Shown piece by piece: positions 45,408 through 57,569 of a stretch of 64,000 nucleotides of DNA. How positions within the stretch are numbered: the first letter of the stretch is position 1; each line of letters starts with the position of its first letter. This DNA comes from Kwoniella bestiolae CBS 10118 (lineage: Eukaryota > Basidiomycota > Tremellomycetes > Tremellales > Cryptococcaceae), in assembly GCF_000512585.2 (NCBI RefSeq), contig NC_089245.1, forward strand, positions 1-64,000. The letters are read 5' to 3'. A program made the translations under genes and the position numbers. The notes beneath the pieces are model-generated. The model was not told the origin of the DNA and searched no databases. It was given only the letters and a program-made list of their open reading frames with translations.

Positions 45408-46627
45408 TCATATCATCGACTCAGTCTTTGTTCGTCTTAGAGGCGTAGCGCCTTCATGCTTCCAGTCAACGTAGCAGATCCTCCCCACCGTAGAGTCCGT
45501 GAAATAAAGCCGCCTCCTGTCCGAGGCCGTGCTGCCGAAGATGCAGTTGGTCACACTGGTCCCATGACCTTCCGGGGGTATAATCCTAGCTACAGGCAGA
45601 CCATGCTTATCGACCACAAAGATGCAGACCAAAGTGGGATGACAGATGAACAGGTTGCCTTCGATATCGACCGTGAGCCCATCTGGTCCTGCGATACCGA
45701 AAGATTGGACTGGAAAGGTAATCGTTCAACGATGAAGCGACGCTTTAGCAAAGAGCACCCACAGAATTTGGACACTTTGGAGGTCCCACCATCTTGATGC
45801 AGAGGACACCTCCAGACACTGTTCTCCCTTGTCATGGCGACGTACAAGCACTGAACACACATCGTCAGCTTTCTGAAAGAAGTATGCATCTACTCACTTT
45901 TTCATCGGGTGTGAGCACAAGTCCATTGGGGCTCGCGCCATTCTCAATCAGACAATCCAGTTTGCCGTTGGGATGAAGGCGATATACCTTTCCTGTTTGG
46001 TCGGTCATGCCTGTCTGTCCTTGATCCGTGAAGTCTGCCCAAAGATTCAGCCGCATACTTGGGGCACATTGCCAGAGCACTCACAAAGTTCGCCTTGCGA
46101 CGAGACTACGAGATCGTTGACCCCTTTGAACCTCTCCAGGTTTCGTCTCAATAGCAGAGGAATAATGTTTCCGGTGAGAGGATCACACAAGAGCTATAAC
46201 ATACATTACTCCATGAACAGAATGGATTGAGATCGTAAATGTGAATTTACTTACAACACCCTCCTTGTAATCCGCAACAACGACCATGCCATCGTCCCTT
46301 ACTGCCAGCCCATTCGGTTCCCCGTTCCAATCGGCTATGACGGACCATGATTCACTAGTAAGGGTGTACTTCAAAATGCGCCCGTACGGTACATCTACGA
46401 CGAAGAGGTTGCCATTGGTATCGGTTGTCGGACCTTCCAAGAAGATTGGTGGGCGAATGCCGGCGCCTGGCACATTGCATGAGCTTCATCTGAGCGTAGT
46501 GTCCTCGTCCGACGCGCCTTTTCAGCTCACCTGATATCCAGTCTGTGTCCTTCTGCGCATGCAGATCTGCAGGAACCGTACACAGGGCATTCGCGATGAT
46601 CGTCTCGGGAGGTGACCAAAAGTTCAT
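45408..46627 (-). CDS. SMP-30/gluconolactonase/LRE-like protein
   Basis: The start is the ATG at 46627; about six exons end at TGA 45408. After a short N-terminus (WSPPETIIANALCTVP) the six-bladed propeller motifs appear in order: FLEGPTTDTNGNLFVVDVPYGRI, EPNGLAVRDDGMVVVADYKEGV, RFKGVNDLVVSSQGEL-YFTDQGQTG, GASPNGLVLTPDEK, LYVAMTRENSVWR, and FGIAGPDGLTVDIEGNLFICHP. The metal ligands expected in SMP-30 enzymes are the Glu of FLEGP, the Asn of PNG and the Asp of GPDG; all are present. It would hydrolyse a sugar lactone or related ester in the cytosol. It lies tandem with the aldolase, so a lactone-to-acid-to-aldolase route is plausible. The junction near 45715 was placed to restore the GPDG motif. 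Confidence 0.85.
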
Positions 46628-46942
46628 TGTGCAAAAGTGATTGTCCTCAGTGTTCCTGGAACATCCTGCTCACATATCGATGGTCCCATAAAGTTCAACC
46701 CATTTCTTCGTGCTGAAGGTGAAAGCCAATTACAAAGTATAATGAACAGTCGTCTTCCTGGAGCGGTGTTGGAAACCGCAGGTGATGACGCGGACGGAAT
46801 CTATATCCCATGTGCATGTTTGGTTTGGACCTTATTTACGTTGTGCCCGAAGACAAATGCCGACAGTTCGGCATCGACCTTTAACTTGCACGTGCGGACT
46901 CTCTGTGCATACAGTATCGATGAATTCATGCTAGGTTGTATC

Positions 46943-47844
46943 TCACTGTTTGATAGTGTCTAGAGTAGCTTTCATTGCCGTCGACAACGCTTTGCAATCT
47001 GAGCCCAAGCCGACTATGCCCCACTCGTTCTTCAGCTCTCTCGCGTGTTGTCCGTTCTTAGCCAAGATCCCGATGTGCTTGTTATGCTTCCTACCAGCTT
47101 CCTTAACCGCTTCCAAAGCCGCAACGAACTCTGGTTCTGTCCATTTGGCAGGAACATATCCTAGGAGTGACAGTGCGAGGTCATTCGGACCAACGAACAG
47201 CCCGTCAACGCCGGGAACGGCAGCGATAGCATCTACGTTGGCTATTGCCTCTGGGGTTTCGATCTGAACCAGGGTGAGGATGGTACTATTGGCCACCTTC
47301 ACGTATTCGGTCGTCGTTATACCAGAAGCCATCGCACAGAAGGATGAACCTTGACCACGGACACCCATCGGTGGGAACTTTGACCATGAGACTATCTGAG
47401 CTGCTTGTTCAGGGGTGTTGACCATGGGTACCATGAGACCGCTACAAGTTTTGTCAGCTTCCTTGCAGCTCTCATAAAGCACTCAGACTTACTGGGCACC
47501 CGTGTCTAAAGCTCGTTTGATCAATCCAGAATCCTGTGCCCTTATTCTGACAATCGGTGAGACGCCCTCGGCAGCGATGGCGTTCACGCAATCATGCATG
47601 TCCCCATCGTCGTGATTTCCGTGCTCACAATCCACTATCACATACTGCAAGGGAGGTCATCAGCTCACGTCTCGTCTCCCACGATGATCTCTGGCTGTGA
47701 ACTCACATCCCATCCACAAGACGCTATTATCCGCGCGGTCCATGCAGACGCCAATGAAGAGAAGCACCCAAACATTGGCTTTTGAGCCTCCAGTCCATTT
47801 CGAAGGCGATGCCTCGGTATTTGAGTTCCTGTAATACTGTTCAT
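46943..47844 (-). CDS. HpcH/HpaI aldolase family protein
   Basis: Three exons start at the ATG at 47844 and end at TGA 46943. Exon 1 holds FGCFSSLASAWTARIIASCGWD, the usual first strand. Exon 2 begins YVIVDCEHGNHD, matching the (D/E)xEHG segment. Exon 3 carries HGLMVPMVNTPEQAAQIV, VQIETPEAIANVDAIAAVPGVDGLFVGPNDL and the C-terminal LGSDCKALS. The Glu of QIETPEA and the Asp of GPNDL are the metal ligands of class II pyruvate aldolases. These enzymes split 2-keto-3-deoxy acids or 4-hydroxy-2-keto acids into pyruvate and an aldehyde. Next to an SMP-30-type lactonase it fits a sugar-acid or aromatic-fragment pathway. Confidence 0.9.
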
Positions 47845-48150
47845 TGTTATTGCTAGAACGATCTTTCTCTTGATTCTACAACTCAAAGCGACAATGCATG
47901 TATTCGTCTTCTGTTCAATATGAACAACAAGCAATATATCTTTATGTCCATCAATTACGGCTTGAGGAAGGAAGTAACCGATCAGCTAATCGCGGCATCC
48001 AACGACGGGGTCCAACACCGATCTGCCTCGGCCCCGTACATTCTTTCCGAATGCCGCTCGTGGTCAGGGTTTAAAAGTCTAGATGCCGCTCGCGACTAAA
48101 CTTCTTTGCCCCGTAAACCCCATGTGACCCCAGCTTGGTAAAATTCAAGA

Positions 48151-48156
48151 TATAAA
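48151..48156 (+). promoter_or_regulatory. TATA box of the Dal5-type transporter
   Basis: TATAAA within GATATAAAGG lies 110 bp upstream of the ATG at 48261. The aldolase start at 47844 is divergent, so 47845-48260 is a shared promoter. Confidence 0.5.
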
Positions 48157-48260
48157 GGCCACAGGAAGTTTTGCGGTAGGATCTCTTCTTCTGCACCGAC
48201 GAACATCGAGTTGTTAAGTAGAAAACTGCTTGAAAACTTGAAGGACTGACCCACCGCATA

Positions 48261-50264
48261 ATGGAAGCCAACCCGATCACTATATCCGAGAAACCCTCTG
48301 TCATGATGGAGGAAAACAAGTACGAACAGGATCCTGAAGACCCCCAAGTCGTGCAGTACGATCCTGCATTGATCAAACGCGCCATTCGGAAGGTGAGCAG
48401 TGATCTTACTCGGGATGTGTGGGCCCCGGCGACTGACTTCTTTTCACACACAGGTCGATTATGCCATCTTACCGATTCTGACACTGATCTATCTTTGCTC
48501 TTCATTGGACAAGTCCAATCTCGGAAACGCCAAATCTCTTGGATTGGTGAAGGACATAGGTGGCGACCCTCACGGCAAGAAGTATGCCTTCTTGAACTCC
48601 CTTTACTATATCAGTTATTCACCTTTCAGTGAGTCAGGATAAAGCGAGATCCACAATCGACGTCTCGTGACTTACTTGCCGGCTCGCAGTGGTACCTTTC
48701 GCTCTTCTCGGTAAAAAAACACGGATGGGAAAACTCCTTGCCTGTGCCGCTTGCTTCTGGGGTATAGCGGCTACCTGCTTTTCTGCTGTACAAAACTTCT
48801 CCGGAGCCTATGCATGTCGTTTCCTCATTGGTCTTGGAGGTGAGCAAGACTTCTGTTCGTCTCACCCTGAGGTCCTCAATGACCGGTCATCGCTTGACGC
48901 AGAGGCTGCATTTGTCCCCTTGATTCAAGTTTATCTGTCAAGATTCTACACTCGACGAAGGCTTGGCACGCGTGTGGCTATCTGGCTAGCGATGGCTCCA
49001 ATGGGGTGACTTGTTCTCTTCTATATGCTGGGACTCTCGAATACTGATGATAGTTCAGTGGTTTTTTCAACGGCATCATCGCGTATGGTGTCGCTCACAT
49101 CCATTCAAAGCATCTCGAATCATGGCGAATCTTGTTTTTGATTGAAGGAGGCGCCACCTTGGTCGTTGGTGCCTTTGCGCTTTACTGGCTGCCCGAAGGG
49201 ATCCCAACATGGCGAATACTTTCTAAGGAAGAAAAGGATTACTGTAAGTGCTCACAGGCTATCTTGTGGGACAAAGGCTGGGCGTTAATCACGTTTTCGC
49301 AGTGATGTACGAGCGATCTCTCGATTATGCAGCTGAAAGTCACAAAATCAATTGGAAGCATGCCTTAGCCTGTGCTTACCGATGGCAACAGGTGCTACGT
49401 AAGCCTGCCCGATGATCTTTTTGGTATGTCATTGGCTGACTTTCATGCGTCCTACAGCTGCCTTGTCGAACATGTGCCAACAAATCACTGGGGCAGCGCT
49501 CTCCGCGTATTTACCTACCTTCACCGCCGAAAACGGCTTCACGGGCGCTACTGCCCAAATCGCCACCCTCGCTCCTTATGGCGCTGCTGCTGTCGTAAGT
49601 GGAGAAGGAGCCGTATCTACCTGGCTGACGTGTTAAACAGTCTATGGTCATCTGCGCTTACTTCTCCGACAGAATGAGGGACAGGGGAACGTGGACCCAG
49701 GTCGGGTGGGCTTTGGAGATCGTCGCGTTCGCCATTTGGCTTGGTGTACCTGCATCCGCCCATAAGGCTCGTTTTGCTGCCCTTGTACTGGCCGAAGTCG
49801 GACACTACAGTGAGTGCCAGGATTTCGCAGAATCTCTCCTGTCTGGGTATGCTGACGGCATGGGCTCATAGTCTGTACACCTCTCATCGTGACATGGCAA
49901 GCTAACAATGCTGGTAACGAGTCTCGTCGTGCTGTTGCCGTACCAGGAGCTGTCTCATTGGCCCAAGCAGTCGCGTGAGTGCCTCTAACCTATTGTACGA
50001 CCCTTCTCATTTTGACAACCGTTTCGCAGGGTCGGATCCGGTTATCTTTTCCCTTCCACAGATGGTCCAAAATACTCCATGGGTTCTGCTGTCATCTTAG
50101 CCTTGTCTTGTGCGGGGGCTGGGTTCACTGGGCTTTACCAATTCATGATCTGGAGAGAGAACAAAAAGCGAGACGACAGAGAAGGTGGACCTCCGGCACC
50201 CGACTTTACCCCAGATACAGCTACCTACGCAGATGATGCCCCTGGCTTCCGATACATGAAATGA
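48261..50264 (+). CDS. MFS transporter, anion:cation symporter (Dal5-like) type
   Basis: Multiple exons run from 48261 to 50264. After an acidic N-terminus comes RKVDYAILPILTLIYLCSSLDKSNLGNAKSLGL, the conserved helix-1 region of the allantoate permease family (LD+SN+GNA). ACRFLIGLGGAAFVPLIQVYLSRFY, GGFFNGIIAYGVAH, RILFLIEGGATLVVG and WLPEGIPTWRILSKEEK follow, then SNMCQQITGAALSAYLPTF and a C-terminal half ending in a charged tail. This family imports organic anions such as allantoate, nicotinate, pantothenate and carboxylated compounds. The importer next to an aldolase and lactonase suggests the substrate of the cluster is an organic acid. The exon near 49360-49400 is uncertain. Confidence 0.88.
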
Positions 50265-51083
50265 TTGGTTGATTCGGCATTCAATAGGCCCATTGGCGAA
50301 TTAGGCGAGAGACGTATTTCTGAGAGTTCGAAAGCGGCGATATATGATAAACCATCTTCGGAAGAATGCATACCATGAGTTGTGTGCAACATGATGGGTT
50401 TCCTTTGGCTTTGACCCGTCAACACGCACGAGCTGTCAGTCAACGCGGCGGGGGTTTGAAACTTGATGCGCTTGCCAGGTTTTCGTGGTCAATTGCGATC
50501 CAAGCAGAGCTCGTCAACGCAGTCCAACACTGTAGCAGCAGGTCGTCAGTGACGAACTCGTAACAAGTATTTCTACATGAACAATACGCGATCTGAAGCA
50601 AAGTTGAACAAGGAAAGAGCCAGGGATATGCATACACCAGAGGCTCGAAGTACGTACGTGAAGCTACTGAGCAATTGGTCCGTTTCCCATGGAAAATCCC
50701 ATCAGGCCTTTGCGGTCACGAATAGCAACCGAATAAAAACGAAAAACCTCTCAGTAACCTTTTATTCCGATCAAACGCATCTTCCTTCAAATTAATCACA
50801 CACATACACCCTCACATTTGAAATCGGGAAACTTTGCGTTTAGGGCAGTGAACGTCGACTACCTTGCTTGGCATCATACTGTACAATCACTTGATCATTC
50901 AAGGGCGTCGGGCGTTGCAGGGCGCAAGATCCTTTTCGACGGGTTGGTTGCCTTTCACATTGTAGATTCCATTTTGACTCTTTGGTATATGAAGGTGAGC
51001 TTCAAAAGCAAGTGGCCTGGTGTTCTTTCCAAATCCCGTTGCAAGTACGCGTAAAAGCTCACATACACACACTCTTCGTCATA
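50265..51083. other. Intergenic boundary region
   Basis: No supported gene. This gap separates the accessory catabolic block from genes that look like ordinary chromosome-arm genes. Confidence 0.5.
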
Positions 51084-53041
51084 ATGTCAGAGAACAAACA
51101 GATCCGTCGAGATCTTACAAATGACGAAATCCCCCTGTTCGAACTTCTCAGATCAACTATCAGCGCTCTAGATGATGTCAATGTCTTCGCATTTGCTGGT
51201 ACAATCCCTTTGAGGGATGAGGATAAGGGACTGCTGAAGCTTTTCACGAAAGAGGATGGGCAATTGAAGTGAGTCAACTGGGTTTACCAAACTCACAATC
51301 CGAATGCGAATGCTCGTCATAGCTGATTTTTGTTAAAGATTGCGATCATTCCCATTGTCAGATGCAGATGCAAAGGGGATCCACAACGCTGGAGAAGACT
51401 ATGTCGTTGATGGTGAACCGGGGGGCGGCCGAGTGCTAGGTGTGAGTCGACAACGCTATACACTCCTTCTCCGCTCTCATCAAGACTACAAGGAGACGCT
51501 CGACTGACCCTCCATCACAGGCTGATAAGTTCGGCCTCACTGGACTACCTCACGTCCCATCATGGGTTCTCAATCGTATCTCCGGCCAATACTCTTCACC
51601 CATCGAGTATCGTCTAAAAGGGTTGTTTGTTCTGGGCGTCGGAGAATCAATGGTCTTGCCCAATGAGTGAGTACAAGCTTTCTTTCCACCTCAGGGCAAG
51701 GTCAATACTGAATTTTTCGACCTTGCCAAAGCAAATCAACAGAGTATGCAGAAGAATGCTCGTACATCAATCCATCCAACAACATCAAGTACTACATGTC
51801 CACCGACATCAGCGAGAGAGCAGGTACTCTGTTGATCTCCCTTCCTACCAAATACTCAGGTGGAGAGCTGGTGATGTCCAAGCCTGAAAACACAGAAGAA
51901 GGGATCATGTTATCTAGCACGGTCGACTGGTCTTCTGCCAATCTCGAAGATGACACTCAATGGAATGTCAAGTACTGTTATTTCAACCCTCCTGCTCGAG
52001 CTACGATCTCCCCCATCAAAGAGGGGACGATGTTGTTCTTGCAGTATCACATATGGGTCAACGATGAGAGTGAGTATCTGAAATCCGTGGAAGTTGATCA
52101 CGAAGTAGGTAAGGATGCTATCAAAGAGAGAATCAAGAAGATACTCGATGGCGAGGACATCCTCAAAGAAGGTGGGATGGTCGGGTTTGGCTTGAATGGG
52201 TACTACGACAATTGGAGTGAAGAGAAGGATGAAGTCGCGGCCGATGATGGTGGTGCCGAAGAGAAAGGTGGAGTTGGTGAGCCTTCAGAAGGCGAAGATG
52301 CTTCAAGTGAAGCAGAAGGCGATGAACCATACACGGATGCGTGGTTCAAAAAACACCAACCAAAGCCTCCTCGTACCATCACCTCGGAAGAAGAAGCAAG
52401 ATTGATTGAAGAACTCCCAAAGAAATTGAAAGGTTCTGACAAGATCTTACTGCAGACAATCTCAGAGATGGGGTTGACCTGGCATTTCGAAGCTGTATAT
52501 ATGGCTCCTGAAGATGACGAAAACGAAGAGAAGGAGCAGGAACAGGAGGATGCGAAGGATGGAGCTGATGGTAAAGTCGACGTTGATAATGAGGAAGAGG
52601 GTCAGGACAACACCGATATCGATGGAAACAATGACGGAAGCGATGGAGATAAGATTGAGCAAGGGCAAGAAGAAGCTGCAGAAGAAGAGTTTAAGGTGAG
52701 CATGTCTTCCGAAGCACTTCGAGACGGTGATCTAACGATCTTACCAATACATAGCTGGACGACCCCACCAAGCAATCCGATATGTGGACTTCCCGGTCGT
52801 TCTACGCCACCCAAGGTGAGGTGATCACCAACACCCGTTCAGTCAGAAAAGCATTGCTCGAGAAAGGAGTGAAGAAAGATGAAGCCATTTACTGGATCAA
52901 CACGCCGATGTACTACAATAATGAGGTATGGTACAAGCATGAGGCGAACAGGGACGAGGGAGAGGTATGTCGAGTTCCTTTATTGCATCACGCTTGCCTT
53001 CTGTCTAGCAAGCTTTGCGGCAGCCTCTTTGTCGTAGCTGA
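51084..53041 (+). CDS. Fe2OG-dioxygenase-like protein lacking iron ligands, acidic insert
   Basis: The start is the ATG at 51084. Exons encode a helical N-terminus (NDEIPLFELLRSTISALDD), a FGLTGLPHVPSWVLNRI segment, and then TDISERAGTLLISLPTKYSGGELVM. The last matches the GTLVIxLPSxHxGGxLVV core of fungal prolyl-4-hydroxylase-like proteins. In that family the residues just before are HxDT; here they read STD, so the proximal His is lost. The later VEHEV position reads RATISP, so the distal His is also missing. From about 52220 to 52700 lies a highly acidic Glu/Asp-rich insert. A final exon encodes DMWTSRSFYATQGEVITNTRS and related sequence. The last junction (gtatgt..ctag, then TGA at 53039-53041) is uncertain; reading on to 53066 is the alternative. 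It is probably a non-catalytic, binding-type protein. Confidence 0.7.
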
Positions 53042-53613
53042 TCATCTCGTCGCTCCACCTCAATAGTCAAGCTGGGAAACTGCTGTCTACAACACCGTGT
53101 CAGTCGGCATCGCAATCATCGTCGAGTTGCCATCGAAGAAATATAGAATGATGGATGGCCTCTGAAACTCCTGGTCAGGAAATGAATGGCTCAGCCCGAT
53201 GTAAATATCCAATTGTTTGCCGAGATGGATGGGTTTTTTTTTTCGCAAAGGCTAATATGAACATACACTGTGTGATACGTATATGACAGACCAAATGTGC
53301 AGTGGAATGGATGTATAGACAACTTGCATCTCTTGATAGTGCGAACCTATGATATTGTACGATAGATCCGGTCGTATGATGAGCATATGAACAACTTGAG
53401 TCTCTACGGTATCTAAAGATACCCATCTTCACCATTCCCTGTCATTCTATCGGTATGGGTCGATGCGTGACGAGGCTTCCCGATGCTGTTCTCCTATTTC
53501 CTTAAACGCAGTGAAAGACCAAAATATGAACACGATAAAACCAAAAATGAGACAAGATTAGGATGAGTGTCGAGATGACGGAGTATGAGATGGTTATTGA
53601 GCCATGGTATAAG

Positions 53614-56600
53614 CTAGTCATATGTCTTTTGATACGACCAGTCTTCTCTATCGTCTGCTAGTAATCGGGAGTATCTAGAGTATGAAGCCAAAGAGATTAG
53701 TCATTGATCATCCTCACATCACATCTGATTGCTGGTTGACGGGTGAGGTGGAACAGTGATACGTGGTGACTAGATCCAGTGCGACTCACTCTAACATCAA
53801 CCTGAACATATACGCCTGCATGTCCTCCCATCTCCAATGTTCTTCACCAAACTTCTTGCCCTGTTCAGCGATCTGCTGCGCTAGTTCATCATGTCCACCT
53901 TTCCTGCCATCCGGAGGTCCAGCAAAGAAGGCCATGATATCGTACAAGTCAGAGTAGTCGATCTTACACGGCTATAGAGTGAGGAATATGTCAGCGGGGT
54001 TTATATGTAGTTGGATGAGATATGCAAAACGGCGATTATGTATCTGGGTCATGAGGAGCAGCAAGGCAGAGCAAATACTCACTATATAGTGAACCCATGG
54101 AGTCATCCAATCAGACAGCCATTCCGGATAGATGGTAGCTTTCACCACGACACTTCCTGACATGATGAGTCGGTGGAATCGGGATGACCAGCCATTACCG
54201 TCAATGTCGAAGACGTCTGCGTTAAGGGGGGTCAGCTGTTTATCAAATTTGCTCGTAGTACAGCTCAAACACGATGGTGAGGTGAAGTAGAAAGAGAGTG
54301 CGAGGAGGGGGCGATGACGATCCTATGTGAAGGAGAATGGGAGGTACAGTGGAAGGCTGTGATGGATTTGAGCTGATGGCAGGCGTATTGGCAGCAGGCA
54401 GAATAGGATTATTGTTTAACTAGAACCGATCCCACTCACACTTGTACTTGGCCGCGTCCTCTGGCCTGACCCTATCCTTGAACACTATCTCCTTGGCCAT
54501 CTCATCACAAGTTCCATCTTCCTTCTTACATTGATGGGGTCCACCCGTCAATCCAACATCCATATAAGCAGCATTCAACCTATTGATCGACCAACTCTCC
54601 TTGTTCCATGCTCCACCGTCCGTCCTCCCTCTCGCTTTAACCCAGATATCCTTCTCTCCCACCTGACCGTCTTGAGTCATCAAAGCTAATCGTGGTCGAT
54701 GAGATTGATGCCATGTATAGTCCTTTCTCTTGGAGTAAGAATCACCAGTGGTCGAACCTCTCCAGAACAATTTGCTGATACTCTTCTGCTCCCATGGTAC
54801 ATACTTCTTTCTACCTTCTGCACTGGTGAAATTGTCGTATGCTTCCAGAGGGGTAGTGAGGAACTCAGGATTGCGGACGAATTTTGATAATTGGAATATC
54901 GGACGTAAGACGGTCTCTCGACAGAAATCAAAAGACAATGATCCGTGGAGCTTGAGCAGGGATGGGTTGGAGCAGAAGTCGTAGAATGGCAAGGGGTCGT
55001 AGATGAATGACATTTCTGGGAAGGTACACCGAAATTGTCAGTATATAGTAGCGAGATTGGCTGTTGTGACAATAGATTGCCCTTGGAATCCCTCTTCTCT
55101 TTCTCTACGAGGGTACACCTGCCAATCCTGATGCTCGCGACCCTGATCAGAGACGAATATATCCCAACATCATGGCTGACACTCTACTTCTCAATCAAGC
55201 GACACAATCCGAACAACCCGACTCACCTTGTTCATCCTGTGGATCCCACTCCTCTGTACTTCTTCCCTCTTTGATTGCCATACCTCGCTCCCACCCAGGC
55301 GAGCCTTGCGGACAAGCCGAGACCAGCCCCTTGACCGGCTGTCTACCTTCTCTCTTTTCGAGCGCTTTCAGTTCCGCCTCAGTCAAGTATTTCCCTTCTG
55401 AGATGGCCTGAAGAGCAGCTTGCTTCTGATCATCACCCAATATCCACGAACCCAGATCGTGATCCGATAGAGTAAAGGTGACTTCTTTAGGAAGGTATTG
55501 AGCGATGGGTTCGAGTAGCTGGAAGAGTAGACGGGGTCGAGCGGATATTTTACGTTCGCCGAACAGAGATGAAGGGCCGTCTGGGGAGAGTGTGATGTGG
55601 CTTAGTGGTATGGTAAGAGAAGCATCAGCTCATAGTGTTACATAAGGATACTCAGTAAGAAGTCATCCAGTACTCACGCAACATGCTGTGTCTCCGTTAA
55701 GTCGTTGACTCGTTTGTTGAACATTTCAGGTGAAAGAGCAAAGAAAGGCTCGATGTCTCTGAAGATTTGGTCATACTGACGACCAGAACACGTATCAGCA
55801 CAAGCCCTGTGATGAGAGGAATTGATGATAGTCGCATAACGGCAGGTTTACGTTGTTTGATGACTTGTGATAGGAATTGACAAGGAGATGATTGAACGAC
55901 TGATCCCATTCATAAGAGGATGCTACACTCACATCATCAACGATCTTGACCTGATTCCTCTTACAGAACTGCCACCACTGATCAAATCCTTTTGGTGGAG
56001 CTCTACCATATCTTCTCCTGTACTCGGTGACAGCTTGCGGGAGTGTTTTGGATTGTCTAGGTGAGAAGGTGGGTCAGCTGTAACTCATGGGATATGCAAC
56101 GATTGAGAGAGTGGCTTGTTGCCATGGGTTGGGAAGTATGGTACCATGAAAGATTGTCTGGGTAATGATATGCTGATTGCTACGATGTCTTCCTAATTCT
56201 GCCATGACAGTACCCCAAAGTAATCTGTCACTGACCTCTCCAACAGATTGTTCCACCTTTCTTCACCTTTCTGCATCAGTTCCACTATCGGATGCACCTT
56301 GATCAAGCTCTGCAGCCTCTTCTTATCCTTCTTCTTCAAATTGGAACTCTTCAACGATTCGTGTAGTTTTTCCCACCCTTTCAGATAACCTTGTTTCGTA
56401 TATTCCAACCCTTGAGGCAAAGATGGGTCTGTAGATGACAACCATTGATTGATCACTTTCTGATGTGATCTCACTTTATCCAATGCTACACCACCTATCC
56501 CACCACCGTTACCTTCGTTTGAATCCGAGTAGTCATCAAAGTTGAGGTCGTACTCTGGTCCAGGTGAGAAGATGAAGAATGAAACGAAGAGTAGTCCTAC

Positions 56601-56645
56601 TATGGTCAGTATGACTGATGACCTTGTCACCCTCAGCCTTGGCAT
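53614..56645 (-). CDS. CAP10-like glycosyltransferase (GT90 type)
   Basis: The start is the ATG at 56645; about eight exons run to TAG 53614. Residues 8-27 form one signal-anchor helix ([19 protein letters not shown]), indicating a type II Golgi protein. A stem region follows, then [22 protein letters not shown], the usual lead-in to the CAP10 domain. The catalytic half shows [86 protein letters not shown] and [13 protein letters not shown] at the end. In Cryptococcus, members of this family include the capsule-associated Cap10 and the xylosyltransferase Cxt1, which act on glycans in the Golgi. I cannot say which member this is. The 3' end lies about 570 bp from the neighbouring acidic protein gene, converging. 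Confidence 0.88.
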
Positions 56646-57569
56646 GTTGGGTGGGTGTCTTGTGAGTGGATATGGGGGTATATGAATGAGAGGTATGGGT
56701 ATGAGTTATGAATGATATAGAGATAGTTGATGGATAGATGGATGGATGTTGACGGATCAAGGAAAAAGAAGAGAGCATGTGTGGAATGGCGCGTAGATAT
56801 CAAAGAGAGAAAGAAACACGCGTAACCCACGTGGAGAGACCAGCATTTACCCTGTCTTATCCTTGTAACTCGTACATTATGATAGATGAGTCTATGCATG
56901 CAGTGTGCAGTATGCAGAATGCAGTATACATACAGGTAGGTGAGCATGCATGTATGCATGATGGGCTACTACAATTGTGTATGTCGAAGAAGAGAGACAG
57001 ACAAGTACAAGTTGAGCTATGGAAAGAGATACAGTGGATGTGCGATACTCATCTCCGACTTATCCGCAGAGAAGCACAAACCATCATAAACTAACAACAA
57101 CGCCGAGATGCATCTGGCCATTACCCATTACGAATACTGTATCATAAGGCACATGCATGGCGTGAAGTACTAGTACCTTGCGCTAAGAGCAGGATACTAC
57201 CGTAGCTAAGAGAGGGAGAAGGAGAGGGAGGGGGGGAAGAAGAGAAGAAGAGTAAGGAGAAAAGGGTTCCAGGGTGAATCATATCATATGATGACGCATA
57301 TAACCCTACCAGGTGAGATAGATACTACTACTGTATGTATGAACCCTTTTTATATCTCTTTTATATCTTTCGTGTATCTTTTTGTTTCATCCTGGTAGTG
57401 GACGAGCCATTCATATTCCAACTCATAACGATACATCATCCTCATCAAAAAGAACCCATAGAAAAAGCCCTCGATGGGGGCGAATGATAGAATTGTACAA
57501 TAGATCAGCACATACATACATATCATATACACCCAAAATCACACTCACCCTCACTCACCCTCACTCGCC
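56646..57569. other. Divergent promoter region with simple-sequence tracts
   Basis: This 0.9-kb gap lies between the glycosyltransferase (-) and phospholipase D (+). It contains a repeated TGCAG/GCATG microsatellite at about 56895-56960 and a purine tract of A and G at about 57208-57262. No gene is seen. Confidence 0.6.

Noticed and set aside
52203..52442. Antisense Ser-rich frame
   Set aside because: It is the shadow of the Glu/Asp-rich insert on the opposite strand; GA-rich codons read as Ser/Phe/Leu in reverse.
56536..56959. Tyr/His/Ser-rich minus-strand frames upstream of the glycosyltransferase
   Set aside because: They derive from the microsatellite-like promoter sequence and are out of frame with the signal-anchor start.
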